In this document: piece after piece, positions 26,392-39,666 of the stretch | How the letters are laid out: each line of letters opens with the position of its first letter | Numbering within the stretch: position 1 is the first letter of the stretch | Assembly (NCBI RefSeq): GCF_041903755.1 | Contig: NZ_JBBWVE010000015.1 | Location: 84,564 to 148,563, forward strand | DNA: 64,000 bases | Direction: 5' to 3' | Source: Thiocapsa roseilacustris | GTDB lineage: Bacteria > Pseudomonadota > Gammaproteobacteria > Chromatiales > Chromatiaceae | Program-made: the position numbers and the translations under genes | Notes under the pieces: model-generated | What the model was told of the DNA's origin: nothing | Databases searched by the model: none | Seen by the model: only the letters and a program-made list of their open reading frames with translations

Positions 26392-26946
26392 ATGTACGCC
26401 ACGGCGCAGCACCATCACCCGGAACAGACGATTCGAGCCGATCAGACGATGCAAGAAGCCCGTTCGACGATGCAAAAAGCCCGCGCCGAGCCCGCCCTTC
26501 CGCTCGCCCTGCGCCTCAGAGCCATGAGCGAGCAGGATGTCAAGACCGTTTGCGCAGCCGATCGCGCCGCTTACGAGCATCCGTGGACGGAAGGCATTTT
26601 TCGCGACTGTCTGCGGGTCGGCTACTCCTGCTGGGTGGGCGAGCTCGAAGGTGAGATCGTCGCCCATGCCGCGATGGCGGTCGCCGTCGGCGAGTGTCAC
26701 ATTCTCAATCTCTGCATTCATCCCGACTGGCAAGGCCGAGGGCTCGGCCGCCGCCTGCTCCGCCATTTGATGACGTTCGCACGCACGCGGCGGGCGGACA
26801 GCGCCTTCCTCGAGGTGCGCGCTTCAAACAGCCGTGCCCGCGCGCTCTACGCCTCCGAGGGATTCTGCGAGATCGGCCTACGGCCCGGCTATTACCCCGC
26901 CACCAAGGGGCGCGAAGACGCGGTCGTGCTGGCGCGCGCGTTGTAG
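26392..26946 (+). CDS. rimI: Ribosomal protein alanine N-acetyltransferase RimI
   Basis: A GNAT-family enzyme that acetylates the N-terminal Ala of ribosomal protein S18. The acetyl-CoA loop HPDWQGRGLGRRLLRHL fits Q/R-x-x-G-x-G/A, and FLEVRASNSRARALYASEGF followed by GYYP completes the RimI pattern. The 184-residue frame has about 35 extra residues at the N-terminus compared with E. coli RimI; later ATGs at 26449 or 26470 would shorten it. Confidence 0.9.
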   Translation: MYATAQHHHPEQTIRADQTMQEARSTMQKARAEPALPLALRLRAMSEQDVKTVCAADRAAYEHPWTEGIFRDCLRVGYSCWVGELEGEIVAHAAMAVAVGECHILNLCIHPDWQGRGLGRRLLRHLMTFARTRRADSAFLEVRASNSRARALYASEGFCEIGLRPGYYPATKGREDAVVLARAL

Positions 26947-27092
26947 ATCGCGCTGACGACAGGAAGCACAACACAGCCCTGCGCCGGCGCTGGTGGACTG
27001 AGCTACGCTCGTCCCCTACGGCTCCGATCAGCGACGCCGCCCGGTTCCGCTCTTCGGTGTCACGTGCACATTAGACCGACCGCCCAAACCGT

Positions 27093-27170
27093 CAGTCGCT
27101 TGTGACACCCGCTCTGCGGTTTCACGCATGCCTCATGGCGCTGCGCGACCCGTGCCGAGATGGCCGGAGC
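27093..27170 (+). repeat. Dispersed repeat, family B copy 3
   Basis: CAGTCGCTTGTGACACCCGC then TTTCACGCATGCC match the other family B copies, with the same two hairpins and the closing ATGGCCGGAG. The surrounding gap (26947-27417, between rimI and nifJ) holds no gene I can support. Confidence 0.75.
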
Positions 27171-27417
27171 AAGCGCGAACCCCGAGATGGGCACCAAAAG
27201 GGTGCGGAGAATACCGACCTGATTCGGATCATGCCGGGGTCGATTCGCTTGAACGCGCTCGAAATCGACGGTCAATCCATCCGCGTTTCGGGCTATAGTT
27301 GACGCCGTTACTCGGCTCCCGTCTCGCATCGGGCTGCGCTTGCCGCCGAGTCGGAGTACAGCGCAGCCCCTCCGCGTTGCCGGTCTAACCTACCCTATTC
27401 ATCCGGGGATCGCTCTG

Positions 27418-31026
<3,609 letters not shown>

Positions 31027-31188
31027 CACGCGCATGCAGGCGCATCGGGGCGACGGACCCGATCCGGCATCATCGGCGCAGGTGCAGCCGCACCGCGCCG
31101 ACACCCGCCGGATCAGCCCAACGCCATGGCCCCGACGCGCGCTCATCCGGCACCCTATTCGTCGTATACCTTTTCCGGAGCAATCGCT

Positions 31189-32205
31189 ATGGATCTCACG
31201 ACCACCTATCTCGGACTGACGATCAAGAACCCGCTGGTCCCCTCCGCCTCGCCCCTGTCCAAGAGCGTTGCCATCGCACGCGAGCTTGAAGACAACGGCG
31301 CCGCAGCCATCATCATGTGGTCGCTCTTCGAAGAGGCCGTGACCGCCGAATCCGAAAGCATGGTGCGCTTCCTGCACCACCAGGACATTGGTTTCGGCGA
31401 GGCTGACAGCGGCTTTTTGCCCGTTCATCAGGATTTCGAGGGCGCGCTTGAGCGGTATCTGGACAACATCCGCAAGCTCAAGGAGTCACTGGACATCCCC
31501 GTTATCGCCAGCCTCAACGGCGTCACACCCGGCGGCTGGATCAAGCACGCGACCGAGCTGCAACAGGCCGGTGCCGATGCACTGGAGCTCAACGTCTACT
31601 ATGTGGCCGGGGATATCACCCAAACCGGACTCCAGGTCGAGGAGCGTTATCTTGACCTCCTCCGCGAACTGCGCGGGCATGTGCAGATTCCCATCAACAT
31701 GAAGCTCTCCCCGACTTTCAGCTCCATCGGCAACTTCGTCGGCCAGGTCGCCGCCGCCGGCGCCAACGGCGTCGCCCTCTTCAACCGCTTCTATCAGCCC
31801 GACATCAACATCGACAGCCTGCGTCTGCAATCGAGCCTCCACCCCTCGACATCCGCCGAGGCCCTGCTCGCCATGCGCTGGATCGCCATCCTTTACGGTC
31901 GCTTCGATGGCCTCTCACTCGGCGCGACCGGCGGTGTGCACACGGCCGCAGACGCCATCAAGCTGCTGCTTGCGGGGTCGGACGTGGTCCACCTGTGCAG
32001 CGTTCTACTCTCAAAAGGACCGGCCTACACGGCACACATCCTCAGCGGCATCGAGGACTGGATGGAGGAGCAGGGATTCGAGTCCATCGAGGACTTCCGC
32101 GGACGCGTCAGCGCCATCGCAGTCCCCAACCCGGCGGAGCTCGAGCGCGCCAACTACGTCAACATCCTGGACAGCTACAGCTTTTCACCGGGTGTGATGG
32201 TGTAG
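31189..32205 (+). CDS. Dihydroorotate-dehydrogenase-like flavoprotein
   Basis: A 338-residue TIM-barrel protein of the class 1 DHOD superfamily: MDLTTTYLGLTIKNPLVPSA, then LNGVTPGGWIKHATELQQAG, ALELNVYY and the phosphate-binding LGATGGVHTAADAIKLLLAG. The conserved catalytic Cys/Ser loop of true PyrD is not obvious, so pyrimidine synthesis is doubtful. These proteins are commonly encoded just after nifJ, as here (160 bases), and may serve an electron-transfer or flavin role linked to it. GGAG lies upstream of ATG 31189. Confidence 0.85.
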   Translation: MDLTTTYLGLTIKNPLVPSASPLSKSVAIARELEDNGAAAIIMWSLFEEAVTAESESMVRFLHHQDIGFGEADSGFLPVHQDFEGALERYLDNIRKLKESLDIPVIASLNGVTPGGWIKHATELQQAGADALELNVYYVAGDITQTGLQVEERYLDLLRELRGHVQIPINMKLSPTFSSIGNFVGQVAAAGANGVALFNRFYQPDINIDSLRLQSSLHPSTSAEALLAMRWIAILYGRFDGLSLGATGGVHTAADAIKLLLAGSDVVHLCSVLLSKGPAYTAHILSGIEDWMEEQGFESIEDFRGRVSAIAVPNPAELERANYVNILDSYSFSPGVMV

Positions 32206-32217
32206 GACCTTAAGAAA

Positions 32218-32292
32218 CTCGTGACACCCGCTACGCGGTGTCACGCATGCCCCCTGGCGCTCTGCGCCACGTCCTGGCATGGCCGGAGTCAC
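32218..32292 (+). repeat. Dispersed repeat, family B copy 4
   Basis: CTCGTGACACCCGCTACGCG then GTGTCACGCATGC and GGCGCTCTGCGCC form the two hairpins of family B. This is the most symmetrical copy (GTGACACC pairs with GGTGTCAC). It follows the DHOD-like gene by 12 bases and could act as its transcript end. Confidence 0.8.
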
Positions 32293-32382
32293 GAACACGG
32301 CTAGGAAAGGAACAAGGGGCGGCTGCGATTGGTCTATCATTGAGCTTGAATATCAAGAGATTCATCTTGCCGGGAGACGCAG

Positions 32383-33174
32383 ATGCCGCACCGACCACGC
32401 ACCGATCGACAGGGTCCGTTTCACGTCGACCAACTCCGCGAAGGCGATCGCTACGAGCTCTCCAGCGGTCACCCGATCTATTGCGCGCCCTCCGGGCGCG
32501 AGCATGCCGGAACCAATTTGATCGGCGCGGCAGCACTGGAGAGCGACCCGGATGTCGAATGGGCCGGTGTCGATGCGGGTTTCACCCCGGATTCTGGGAC
32601 GTTGCGCGCACCCGACGTCGCGATCGGCCAAAGAGGCGCGGAACGGGGCTGGATCCCGGGCGCGCCGCCATTGGCAGTCGAGTATGCCGCTCGCGGACAG
32701 GACGAGCAGGAATTGCAGGACAAGATTGCGGAGTTGTTGCAGAGCGGCACCCAGCAGGTCTGGGTGGTTCGTCTGATCGGTCCGCGACGGGTCGAGGTCT
32801 ATCGGCCCGGCGAAACGATGCGCTTGGTCGGTCCCGGCGAGATCCTGAGTGCGCCGGGTCTGCTGCGTAACCCGGTCCCGATCGAGGCGCTCTACGACCG
32901 CGATGCCGCACACCGCGCGACGCTGCGCAACCTGCTGCAGCGCGAGGGTTACGAGAGTCTGGACGCCGTGCGTCAAGAAGGGATTGTTGAGGGAATCAAT
33001 CAAGGGATCAGCCAAGGCATCGCCGAGTCGATCCTCGCCTTGCTCACCGACCGTGAACTCGTCGTCGACCCACCGACGCGCGAACGCATCCTCGGCGAGC
33101 AGGATCTCGCGCAGTTGATGCGCTGGCTCATCGCCGCGACTCAGGTCCAGGAAGCGCAGAGGCTGCTCGATTAG
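32383..33174 (+). CDS. Uma2-family (DUF820) nuclease-fold protein with Rpn-like tail
   Basis: A 263-residue protein. The first 190 residues follow the Uma2/DUF820 PD-(D/E)xK fold: FHVDQLREGDRYELSSGHPI, TLRAPDVAIGQRG (the Asp of the core) and PPLAVEYAARGQDEQELQDK in place of the usual VEV-x-S. The C-terminal part VEGINQGISQGIAESI and LTDRELVVDPPTRERILGEQ resembles the tails of Rpn-type nucleases in the same region. Biochemical role is unknown; such genes spread widely in cyanobacteria and Chromatiaceae. Confidence 0.75.
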   Translation: MPHRPRTDRQGPFHVDQLREGDRYELSSGHPIYCAPSGREHAGTNLIGAAALESDPDVEWAGVDAGFTPDSGTLRAPDVAIGQRGAERGWIPGAPPLAVEYAARGQDEQELQDKIAELLQSGTQQVWVVRLIGPRRVEVYRPGETMRLVGPGEILSAPGLLRNPVPIEALYDRDAAHRATLRNLLQREGYESLDAVRQEGIVEGINQGISQGIAESILALLTDRELVVDPPTRERILGEQDLAQLMRWLIAATQVQEAQRLLD

Positions 33175-33181
33175 GAGAACA

Positions 33182-33264
33182 GTAGGTTGGGCAAAGCGCA
33201 GCCTGCCCAACGCGCACCGGCATCGGGAGTAGCAGTTGGGCACGCTGCGCTTTGCCCAACCTAC
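33182..33264. repeat. 21-bp perfect-stem hairpin element
   Basis: Positions 33182-33202 (starting GTAGGTTGGGCAAAGCGC) are the exact inverse of 33244-33264, with a 41-base loop. It sits between the convergent Uma2 gene and the phosphorothioation-linked methyltransferase gene. Elements with this GTAGGTTGGGC core recur in many proteobacterial genomes; here it may also end both transcripts. Confidence 0.75.
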
Positions 33265-33299
33265 GACTGCACCTCGAACCCCGCACCCCGAACCCCCCA

Positions 33300-35939
33300 T
33301 TACCCATCCGAATCGACAAACCGCTCGACCGGCACGCACTTGGGCACCAGCCGACCGCTTGGGCCCGGCAGCATCAACACCACCTGACGGCTTTGCTCGG
33401 GTCCATAGCTCACATGGATCGGCTTGTCGTTGCCGTAGAAGTAGAGCCGGTCGAAGGGCGTTTCGCCGACGACCCAACGCGCGACCTCAAGCATATCCTC
33501 GTCCTCGACCAGACAATCCACGGCGGCGCCCAGACGCGGACAGATGGGATGACCCAGCCGATTGCGCTCATGCGCAGCGTGCTGATCGCGCTTCGGATCG
33601 ATCCGCCCCGGGATCGCCTTCGCCAGCGGTGCGGAGCAGAACCCGTAGGTCAGTCGAATCATCCCGAAGTACTCGATCACCGGATCCAGGACCTGCGTGG
33701 CCAGATCGCACAGCGCCGTGTAGCTTTCAGGTTGCTCAGGGCAGTTGGCAAGCCCTGTTGCGGCCTGCGTCTCCCCGCATTCGATCAAGTGACGGTAGCT
33801 GAGAAAACGTCCGCACGGGGCGTCCAGGTCCGGGATCGTCCGGGAACGGACCAAGGCGCCATCCTCGATCGACCAGCGCCGTTGCTCCAGCAACGCATCA
33901 AGAACACCCGGCGCCGGCCCATACCCCGACGCCGGCAGCACACCAAGCGCATCGAGCGCCTCGTCGAACGCGAGTTGCTCCGGATACCCGTCGCACTCCT
34001 CGTTGATATAGCGTGACTTGCGATACAGATACGGCGGCTCGAAGTCATCGCCGTATGCGAAATAATCGATGTCCTGCTCGCGCAGCTTGATCTTGACCCG
34101 CTCGATCATCCGCGGCAGCGCCCTGCCCTCGAAATCGTCGTACCGCATCAGGCTCAGCTTGCCCGAGCCGATGTGGATCTTCACCAGATCCGCCTCGCGG
34201 ATATCGCCGTAGAGCATCGATGCGGCACCGACATAGACCCGCAGAAGCGCCGGGAGCTGCTCGACCAATCGGCTGTGCAGTTGCAGCGAGGCGCCCGGAT
34301 CGAGCCACCCCAGACCATGTTCGGACGCCGAACGGCAGGCGGCAGCGATCGCCTCGGTGTCGGCGATCCGGAAAAGCTGCGTGCGACCGGCCTCCAACGC
34401 GGCCGGATAGTCGCCGAAGAACGCCTTGATGTCGCGCTGCAATCCCGCGTCGAGATGCTTGTAGGGACGCCGCCGACTGAACTGCTGAAGCGCAAAATAG
34501 ACCTCCAGGTCAGCGATGCGCGCCTGCTCGGCCCCCGCCAGCGCAGCCTCCGCACCTTCCTGTCCCTTCTGATCGGCGAGGAAACGCAGCGCCTTGCCGA
34601 GACTGCCGAAGCCCTCGATCAAGGGCAGCAGATCATCGACCTCGATCTTCTCCGGCGTTCGCCCCAGACGCAACCAGGTCTCCCAGAGGCGCTCCAACGG
34701 CTCGCGATAGGCATCAAAGCGTTCCGCCGCGCGATCGCGCCGAGCCGGCCGCTCACGCGGGGGCAGCGCGGGGCGCGTGCTCGGCACCCTGAGCCGATTG
34801 CTTCTGCGGCTATAGCGCTCCACCAGAAACCGCTGCTCCGCGTCTTTGTCGCGGAACACATAGAGCACGCCCGGCGCAACCGGGATCGGCTCCTCGTCCA
34901 GCACTTGCTCCAGATACGTCTTGATCTCGGACTGGGTGTAATAGCGCTGGAAGGTGCCGCGCTGCGTCATGACGCCGTCGCGAAACCGCTCCCCGCGCGG
35001 GTCGTTTTGGTTGGCGAGCATCACCGACACGACCAACAGCCGCTCGGCGAGCGACCAGGCCCGCGTCAAGGCCACCAGCCGCTCGTCGAAATCCTCGATC
35101 ACGTTGATCACGAAACCGAGATTGACGATATCGGCTGCAGCGATCGGCTCTTCCGGCGCGAAATAGGGATCCCATCCGGAGGCTTCCAGCCCGTTCTCGC
35201 ACAAGCCGCGAACATCGTCGCCGCGCCCGCAGCCGTAGTCGAACAGGCGATAGCGGCCATCCAGAAAGCCATGCCGCGCCAGCGTCTGCACGGGCGCCGA
35301 GAAGCCATAGCGCACCATCGCGGTGCGGTGTCGCGCCGCCTCCCAATCGAGCGCACCGCCGAGTCCGACGAGGGCGCGCGACACGACGCCGCCCTCCCCC
35401 GCCTCGGACCCGGTCAAGTCGCCGTCGGCAGCCTCGCCCGCGACACCGTCGAGATTACCGATCGGGACCAGCGTGTGGCCCTCGATCCGATACCCGGCAT
35501 CCGCGACCAGCGCCTCCCACTGACGCCGATAACCGATGCGCTTGGGGTCATCGAACAGACCGATCGACTCGGCCTGTTCCGTCAATGCGACATAGTCGGC
35601 GCGGCTCGGATGATCGCCCGGCAGCAGCAGCTCCTTGCGATGCAGGATGGGCGGGTTCAGCGAGTCTTCGTAGGTGCGATAGCCCGTCTCCCCTGTTGCG
35701 CGATCCACACGCCAGCTCTCCTTCAGCGCCGGGAAGGGGGTCTCGAAAAAATCCGGATAGTTGAGGAAGGCGACCTCGGAGCCGTCCTCGGCAACGCGCA
35801 CGACATTGAATGCAGGCTCGACCGACGCCCGAAGCATCTCGAGTGCCGCGGCCACGCCAGCCATCAACTCGGGCTCGGCGCGGTCCAGCAACGTTCGATG
35901 CAGGTAGCGTCGGCCTGCGACCGTCTTTCCGAAACTCAT
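33300..35939 (-). CDS. DNA phosphorothioation-associated putative methyltransferase
   Basis: An 879-residue protein. The N-terminus MSFGKTVAGRRYLHRTLLDR is the hallmark of the family annotated as DNA phosphorothioation-associated putative methyltransferase. A class I SAM-binding core lies near residues 220-310: LFDYGCGRGDDVRGLCENG, then GWDPYFAPEEPIAAADIVNL and VINVIEDFDERLVALTRAW. The long C-terminal part is helical and unassigned (DLEVYFALQQFSRRRPYKHL). Target and chemistry are unknown, but the family travels with Dnd/Ssp sulfur-modification genes, and sspA- and sspB-like genes lie 12-15 kb away in this window. It is 7 bases downstream of a Uma2 gene on the same strand. Confidence 0.88.
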   Translation of the reverse strand: MSFGKTVAGRRYLHRTLLDRAEPELMAGVAAALEMLRASVEPAFNVVRVAEDGSEVAFLNYPDFFETPFPALKESWRVDRATGETGYRTYEDSLNPPILHRKELLLPGDHPSRADYVALTEQAESIGLFDDPKRIGYRRQWEALVADAGYRIEGHTLVPIGNLDGVAGEAADGDLTGSEAGEGGVVSRALVGLGGALDWEAARHRTAMVRYGFSAPVQTLARHGFLDGRYRLFDYGCGRGDDVRGLCENGLEASGWDPYFAPEEPIAAADIVNLGFVINVIEDFDERLVALTRAWSLAERLLVVSVMLANQNDPRGERFRDGVMTQRGTFQRYYTQSEIKTYLEQVLDEEPIPVAPGVLYVFRDKDAEQRFLVERYSRRSNRLRVPSTRPALPPRERPARRDRAAERFDAYREPLERLWETWLRLGRTPEKIEVDDLLPLIEGFGSLGKALRFLADQKGQEGAEAALAGAEQARIADLEVYFALQQFSRRRPYKHLDAGLQRDIKAFFGDYPAALEAGRTQLFRIADTEAIAAACRSASEHGLGWLDPGASLQLHSRLVEQLPALLRVYVGAASMLYGDIREADLVKIHIGSGKLSLMRYDDFEGRALPRMIERVKIKLREQDIDYFAYGDDFEPPYLYRKSRYINEECDGYPEQLAFDEALDALGVLPASGYGPAPGVLDALLEQRRWSIEDGALVRSRTIPDLDAPCGRFLSYRHLIECGETQAATGLANCPEQPESYTALCDLATQVLDPVIEYFGMIRLTYGFCSAPLAKAIPGRIDPKRDQHAAHERNRLGHPICPRLGAAVDCLVEDEDMLEVARWVVGETPFDRLYFYGNDKPIHVSYGPEQSRQVVLMLPGPSGRLVPKCVPVERFVDSDG

Positions 35940-35946
35940 CGGTTCG

Positions 35947-36546
35947 TCAGTCCCCCGTGCTCATCGTCGGGTCCGTCTCGGGAGCCGGCCAGTCGATCTC
36001 CAGACCATCGATCACACCGACAGGGGTCTGTCCTTCCAGGCCCTGCACGTCCGGCTTCCCGTAAACGCCGTCCGCACCGAGCCGATAGATCGTCAGCACC
36101 CGATCGACCGGGTGCAGCAGCCAGTATTCGCGCACACCATGACGCTCGTAGAGTGCTGGCTTACGGACCTGATCATGAACGGCACTGGACGCCGAGAGGA
36201 TCTCGACGATCCAATCCGGCGCTCCGCGGCACCCCTTCACATCGAGCTTATGCGGATCGCAGATCACGGCGACATCGGGCTGCACCACCGTGTCGACCCG
36301 AGCGTCGGACTCGTCGTGCTTCGGCAGACGCACGTCGAAGGGGGCAACATAGACCCGGCACGAGCGCCCCTGAAGCGCATTGGCAACCTGGCGTACCAGC
36401 TCAACCACGAACTCCTGATGCAGTCGCGTCGGCGCTGGCGCCATCGCGAATGCTTCACCGTCGATCAGCTCCCAGCGTTCGTCCTCGGGCCAGAGACAAT
36501 AATCACCGTAGGTGAAAGAACCGGTTTTGAGTGCGGCTTGACGCAT
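35947..36546 (-). CDS. Uma2-family (DUF820) endonuclease-fold protein
   Basis: A 199-residue protein with the typical Uma2 pattern: FTYGDYCLWPEDERWELIDG, AFAMAPAPTRLHQEFVVEL, VQPDVAVICD with the core Asp, and PDWIVEILSASSAVHDQVRK in the active-site E-x-x-S position, then LYERHGVREYWLLHPVDRVL. GGAG lies 8 bases before the ATG. All core residues are present, so the fold should be intact, though its cellular role is unknown. It is directly upstream of, and likely co-transcribed with, the phosphorothioation-linked methyltransferase. Confidence 0.85.
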   Translation of the reverse strand: MRQAALKTGSFTYGDYCLWPEDERWELIDGEAFAMAPAPTRLHQEFVVELVRQVANALQGRSCRVYVAPFDVRLPKHDESDARVDTVVQPDVAVICDPHKLDVKGCRGAPDWIVEILSASSAVHDQVRKPALYERHGVREYWLLHPVDRVLTIYRLGADGVYGKPDVQGLEGQTPVGVIDGLEIDWPAPETDPTMSTGD

Positions 36547-36821
36547 GACAGTTTCTCCGTTGAAACAGCATCGGCACCGAGCGATCTTGATCATAACGCC
36601 GACCGGCAGGCTGAACGAGCGCGAGCAACGTGGAACACAATCACAGCGAATCCCTCGGCTCAGCATCGATCACAGCACAAACGCGACCGAACGAGCCTGT
36701 TCACCCGGACGCTCGATTCGTCTCGCGGCGACTGCGCACCACACCGGAGCAGACGACAAAGCCTGATATAGAGGGTCTGATATGATGACGACTCGCGAGG
36801 GATTTTCTGAGAACAACGACG

Positions 36822-38624
36822 TTGCTGAGTCCTAAAGGCGCATCGGCCGATAACCCGCGAGGTTCCGCCGTACAGACGCTCGGCACCCTGATCAAGGTGG
36901 TGATCGTCGCGATCCTGGTCAGCCTGACCCTCACCGTGCTGATGCTTCTGCATGCGGGGCGTATTCAGGACCAGACCGCTGCAGAGGCATCCTTGCGGCA
37001 GCTCGACGGGCTGCTCCGCATGAAGGGCCGCCACCTGGCCAACCACGTCAGGGATTATGCCGCTTGGAACGACGCCATCGAAGGCGTGATCAAGGCGCGG
37101 GACCGGCAATGGTGGGACGACAACCCCGGCCAGTATGCGCTCTCGACATTCGACCTCTCGCTCACCCTCGCCGCCGACGGCAGCGACCGGATCTATTTCA
37201 TCTCGACCCCCGACGGAACCCGAAGCGCACCATCCGAGCTCACCCTCGGCACGTCCACGACGGCATTGCTGGACATGGAACGGCGCAGCCTTTCCTCCTC
37301 GGTTCCGGGCGAGGCAACGACGGGGTTTATAGAGCTGAACGGAACCCTGTATTTGGCGGCCGCCAGCCGATTCCTCCACGAAGAGGATTTCACAGCACCC
37401 GCCGAAGCCCCCGGCGCAGTGATGCTCTTTGCACTCGCGCTCGATGACAGGGTTCTTCCGGAGCTCGGCGACATCATGGGCGTCGACGGACTGGTCCGCG
37501 ATGCGGCGCCTGAGTCCGGCGAGTCTCGCATGCCGCTCTCACTCGTCGACGGGACCACTGCGGGAATCCTGACGTGGACCCCGTCGGCGCCGGGTGGGTC
37601 CATGATCGCAAGCGTACTGCCCATCGCGCTGCTCGCCTTCGCGAGCGTCGCCGGACTGACCCTGGTCTTCGCCTTTCGCGCACGCAGCCTCGCCCGGCGT
37701 TTGTCCGCCGACGAGGCCGAGCGACGCGAGCTGTCGCAGCGCTACGAATCCATCCTCGAGACCGCCGGCGACGGCATCTTCGGCATCGATCGCGACGGGC
37801 GCATCCTGTTCGTCAATGCCGCGGCCGCGACGATGCTCGGTCTGCCGCGCACTGAGATCCAAGGACAGGACGCCAACCACTTGCTCCTGTGCCGACCGTT
37901 CGATGGACCCTCCGAACAGACCGACGAGGCACCCCTGCTGCGCGCACTGACAAGCGGTCGCGCCGAGGTCTCGGATACCGAGTGTTTTCGCCGCGCGGAC
38001 CGAAGCACCTTCCCGGTCGAATACGCCGTCACACCCATGCTGCTCGGGGACACCCCGACCGGCGCGGTGGTCGTCTTTCGCGACATCACCAAACGGCGGC
38101 AGACCGAAGAGGAGATGCTCTATCGCGCCAATTTCGATGCCGTCACCGGCCTGCCCAACCGCAACCTCCTTCTCGAACGCCTGAATCAGGAGCTGAAACG
38201 GGCCCGCCGCGAGGCCACACGCGTCGGGGTCCTCTTCATCGACCTCGACGACTTCAAACAGGTGAACGACTCGCTCGGACACGACGCGGGTGATCTCCTG
38301 CTGCGCCAAGTGGCCGAGCGTCTGCAGCAGTCCGCGCGCGACACCGACACCGTCGCTCGATTTGCAGGGGACGAGTTCGTGGTCGTCACCGCACACATCG
38401 CGGACCGGACCTGCCTGCAGACGGTCGCCGAGAAGCTGCTCCACATCCTTCATGAACCCTTCGCGATCGGGAACGCAGCCGTGCAGATCGGAGGCAGCAT
38501 CGGAATCGCTATCTTCCCGGACCACGGCGACAATCCACAGACACTGCTCACCCGGGCAGACCTTGCTATGTACCAGGCCAAGGCTGCCGGACGTGGGGCC
38601 TATCGGTTTGCGGGCATTGCCTGA
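36822..38624 (+). CDS. Membrane sensor diguanylate-cyclase-like protein (CHASE4-PAS-AGDEF)
   Basis: A 600-residue protein. A first membrane helix (VVIVAILVSLTLTVLMLLHA) precedes a periplasmic CHASE4-type domain (LANHVRDYAAWNDAIEGVI) to about residue 255; a second helix (VLPIALLAFASVAGLTLVF) leads to a PAS domain near 305-425 (ILETAGDGIFGIDRDGRILF) and a GGDEF domain at the C-terminus (DAVTGLPNRNLLLERLNQEL, LFIDLDDFKQVNDSLGHDAG). The signature motif reads AGDEF, not GGDEF; some AGDEF enzymes still make c-di-GMP. The frame starts at TTG 36822, with no closer good ATG. No effector gene is linked. Confidence 0.88.
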   Translation: MLSPKGASADNPRGSAVQTLGTLIKVVIVAILVSLTLTVLMLLHAGRIQDQTAAEASLRQLDGLLRMKGRHLANHVRDYAAWNDAIEGVIKARDRQWWDDNPGQYALSTFDLSLTLAADGSDRIYFISTPDGTRSAPSELTLGTSTTALLDMERRSLSSSVPGEATTGFIELNGTLYLAAASRFLHEEDFTAPAEAPGAVMLFALALDDRVLPELGDIMGVDGLVRDAAPESGESRMPLSLVDGTTAGILTWTPSAPGGSMIASVLPIALLAFASVAGLTLVFAFRARSLARRLSADEAERRELSQRYESILETAGDGIFGIDRDGRILFVNAAAATMLGLPRTEIQGQDANHLLLCRPFDGPSEQTDEAPLLRALTSGRAEVSDTECFRRADRSTFPVEYAVTPMLLGDTPTGAVVVFRDITKRRQTEEEMLYRANFDAVTGLPNRNLLLERLNQELKRARREATRVGVLFIDLDDFKQVNDSLGHDAGDLLLRQVAERLQQSARDTDTVARFAGDEFVVVTAHIADRTCLQTVAEKLLHILHEPFAIGNAAVQIGGSIGIAIFPDHGDNPQTLLTRADLAMYQAKAAGRGAYRFAGIA

Positions 38625-38656
38625 GCAAAGGCCAGTGGATGATGCACCGCCGCTTG

Positions 38657-38772
38657 CCACCTATCGATTAACGCAGGCACCCCGGCTCCAGCTCGACATG
38701 CTTCTCACGGAGACAGGGTGAATCCGAACGCTTTCCTGCGCATGTTTCATGTCTCCGTGTTTCCGTGAGAGA
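38657..38772. repeat. Dispersed inverted repeat, family C copy 3 (long form)
   Basis: CCACCTATCGATTAACGCAG and GGCTCCAGCTCGACATG followed by TCTCACGGAGAC ... GTCTCCGTGTTTCCGTGAGAG repeat the layout of 26188-26319 with a shorter loop. It lies between the convergent diguanylate-cyclase-like gene and a hypothetical gene. Confidence 0.8.
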
Positions 38773-38805
38773 TTCCGGAAACTGATCGGTGCTTTGGCAC
38801 AGCCT

Positions 38806-39666
38806 TCAGCCCGAGCTCACTCTCCCGGCAAGCCATTCAAACAGCGCCTGCCGACGCTCGGCCGACAGCCGCTCGATCCGCGCCATGATCTCGTCCATGC
38901 TCATCTGATCGTAATGCCCGTTCAGCGCCGCGGCGAGCGGCGCGAGCACGGCATGCTCTTCCGGCGACAGGGTCTCGGGCGGGTTCTGCAGGTCCTTCAA
39001 AAAGGCTTCTGTCCGATGTTTGTCGAGTGCACCGATCTCCCGGATCTCGGGAAGGCCCCGGCGCCAGGTCTCGATGCGCGTCTGCCGAGCCTGCCCGTCG
39101 AGAGCCGCTATGCGCTGGGCAACCATCTCCAAGAGCTGCTCGACCACTTCACGGTCTTCGCTCGACAGATAGGCCGGCGCCACGTTGAGCTCCGACTCGA
39201 TCCGGGCGCAGCCGTCGCGGGCGAGTGTCGGAATCTTATCCGCAAGCGCGCGACGCGGGCTCAACCATTCGGTGGAGCGCCGACGCGCGGCATCGATGCG
39301 TTCAGGGCCGAGCGCCCGATACACCGAGGCCAGATCCCAGGCGGGATCGATCTCGCGCGCGGCAAGCTCCTCCGCCAGAGCGGCCGACTGGTGCTCGATC
39401 TGCTGAGCGAGGATCTCGGCCAGCCGCTCGGGGGACATGTCGCCGGTTTCCCATGTCTCGAGATCTGCCGCGATCCGCTGGAGCTGGAGCGCCAGCTCGC
39501 TCACCTCTGACTCATCGCGCGTGCCAATGAAGATCTCGCGCAGTCGATTCACTCGCGCGAGCGCCTCCTGCAGCGCGCTCTCGGTCTTCGGGACGTCTGG
39601 AAAACCCGCATCGAGCAAGGCCGACGCTGGGCACGACTCAATGTTCTCCCGTCGCCCCGAACACAT
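38806..39666 (-). CDS. Hypothetical helical protein
   Basis: A 286-residue frame rich in Glu, Arg, Ala and Leu, with long predicted helices (ALQEALARVNRLREIFIGTR, SELALQLQRIAADLETWETG) and a C-terminal stretch MSMDEIMARIERLSAERRQ. I recognise no family. The start overlaps the end of the upstream Rpn nuclease gene by 29 bases, suggesting translational coupling, but the first 15-20 residues read through that gene and a later TTG may be the true start. There is no signal peptide or membrane helix. Confidence 0.55.
   Translation of the reverse strand: MCSGRRENIESCPASALLDAGFPDVPKTESALQEALARVNRLREIFIGTRDESEVSELALQLQRIAADLETWETGDMSPERLAEILAQQIEHQSAALAEELAAREIDPAWDLASVYRALGPERIDAARRRSTEWLSPRRALADKIPTLARDGCARIESELNVAPAYLSSEDREVVEQLLEMVAQRIAALDGQARQTRIETWRRGLPEIREIGALDKHRTEAFLKDLQNPPETLSPEEHAVLAPLAAALNGHYDQMSMDEIMARIERLSAERRQALFEWLAGRVSSG

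Noticed and set aside
34173..36515. A 780-codon plus-strand frame opposite the phosphorothioation-linked methyltransferase
   Set aside because: The minus-strand product has clear family motifs; the plus-strand frame is rich in Arg, Gln and Leu with no domain.
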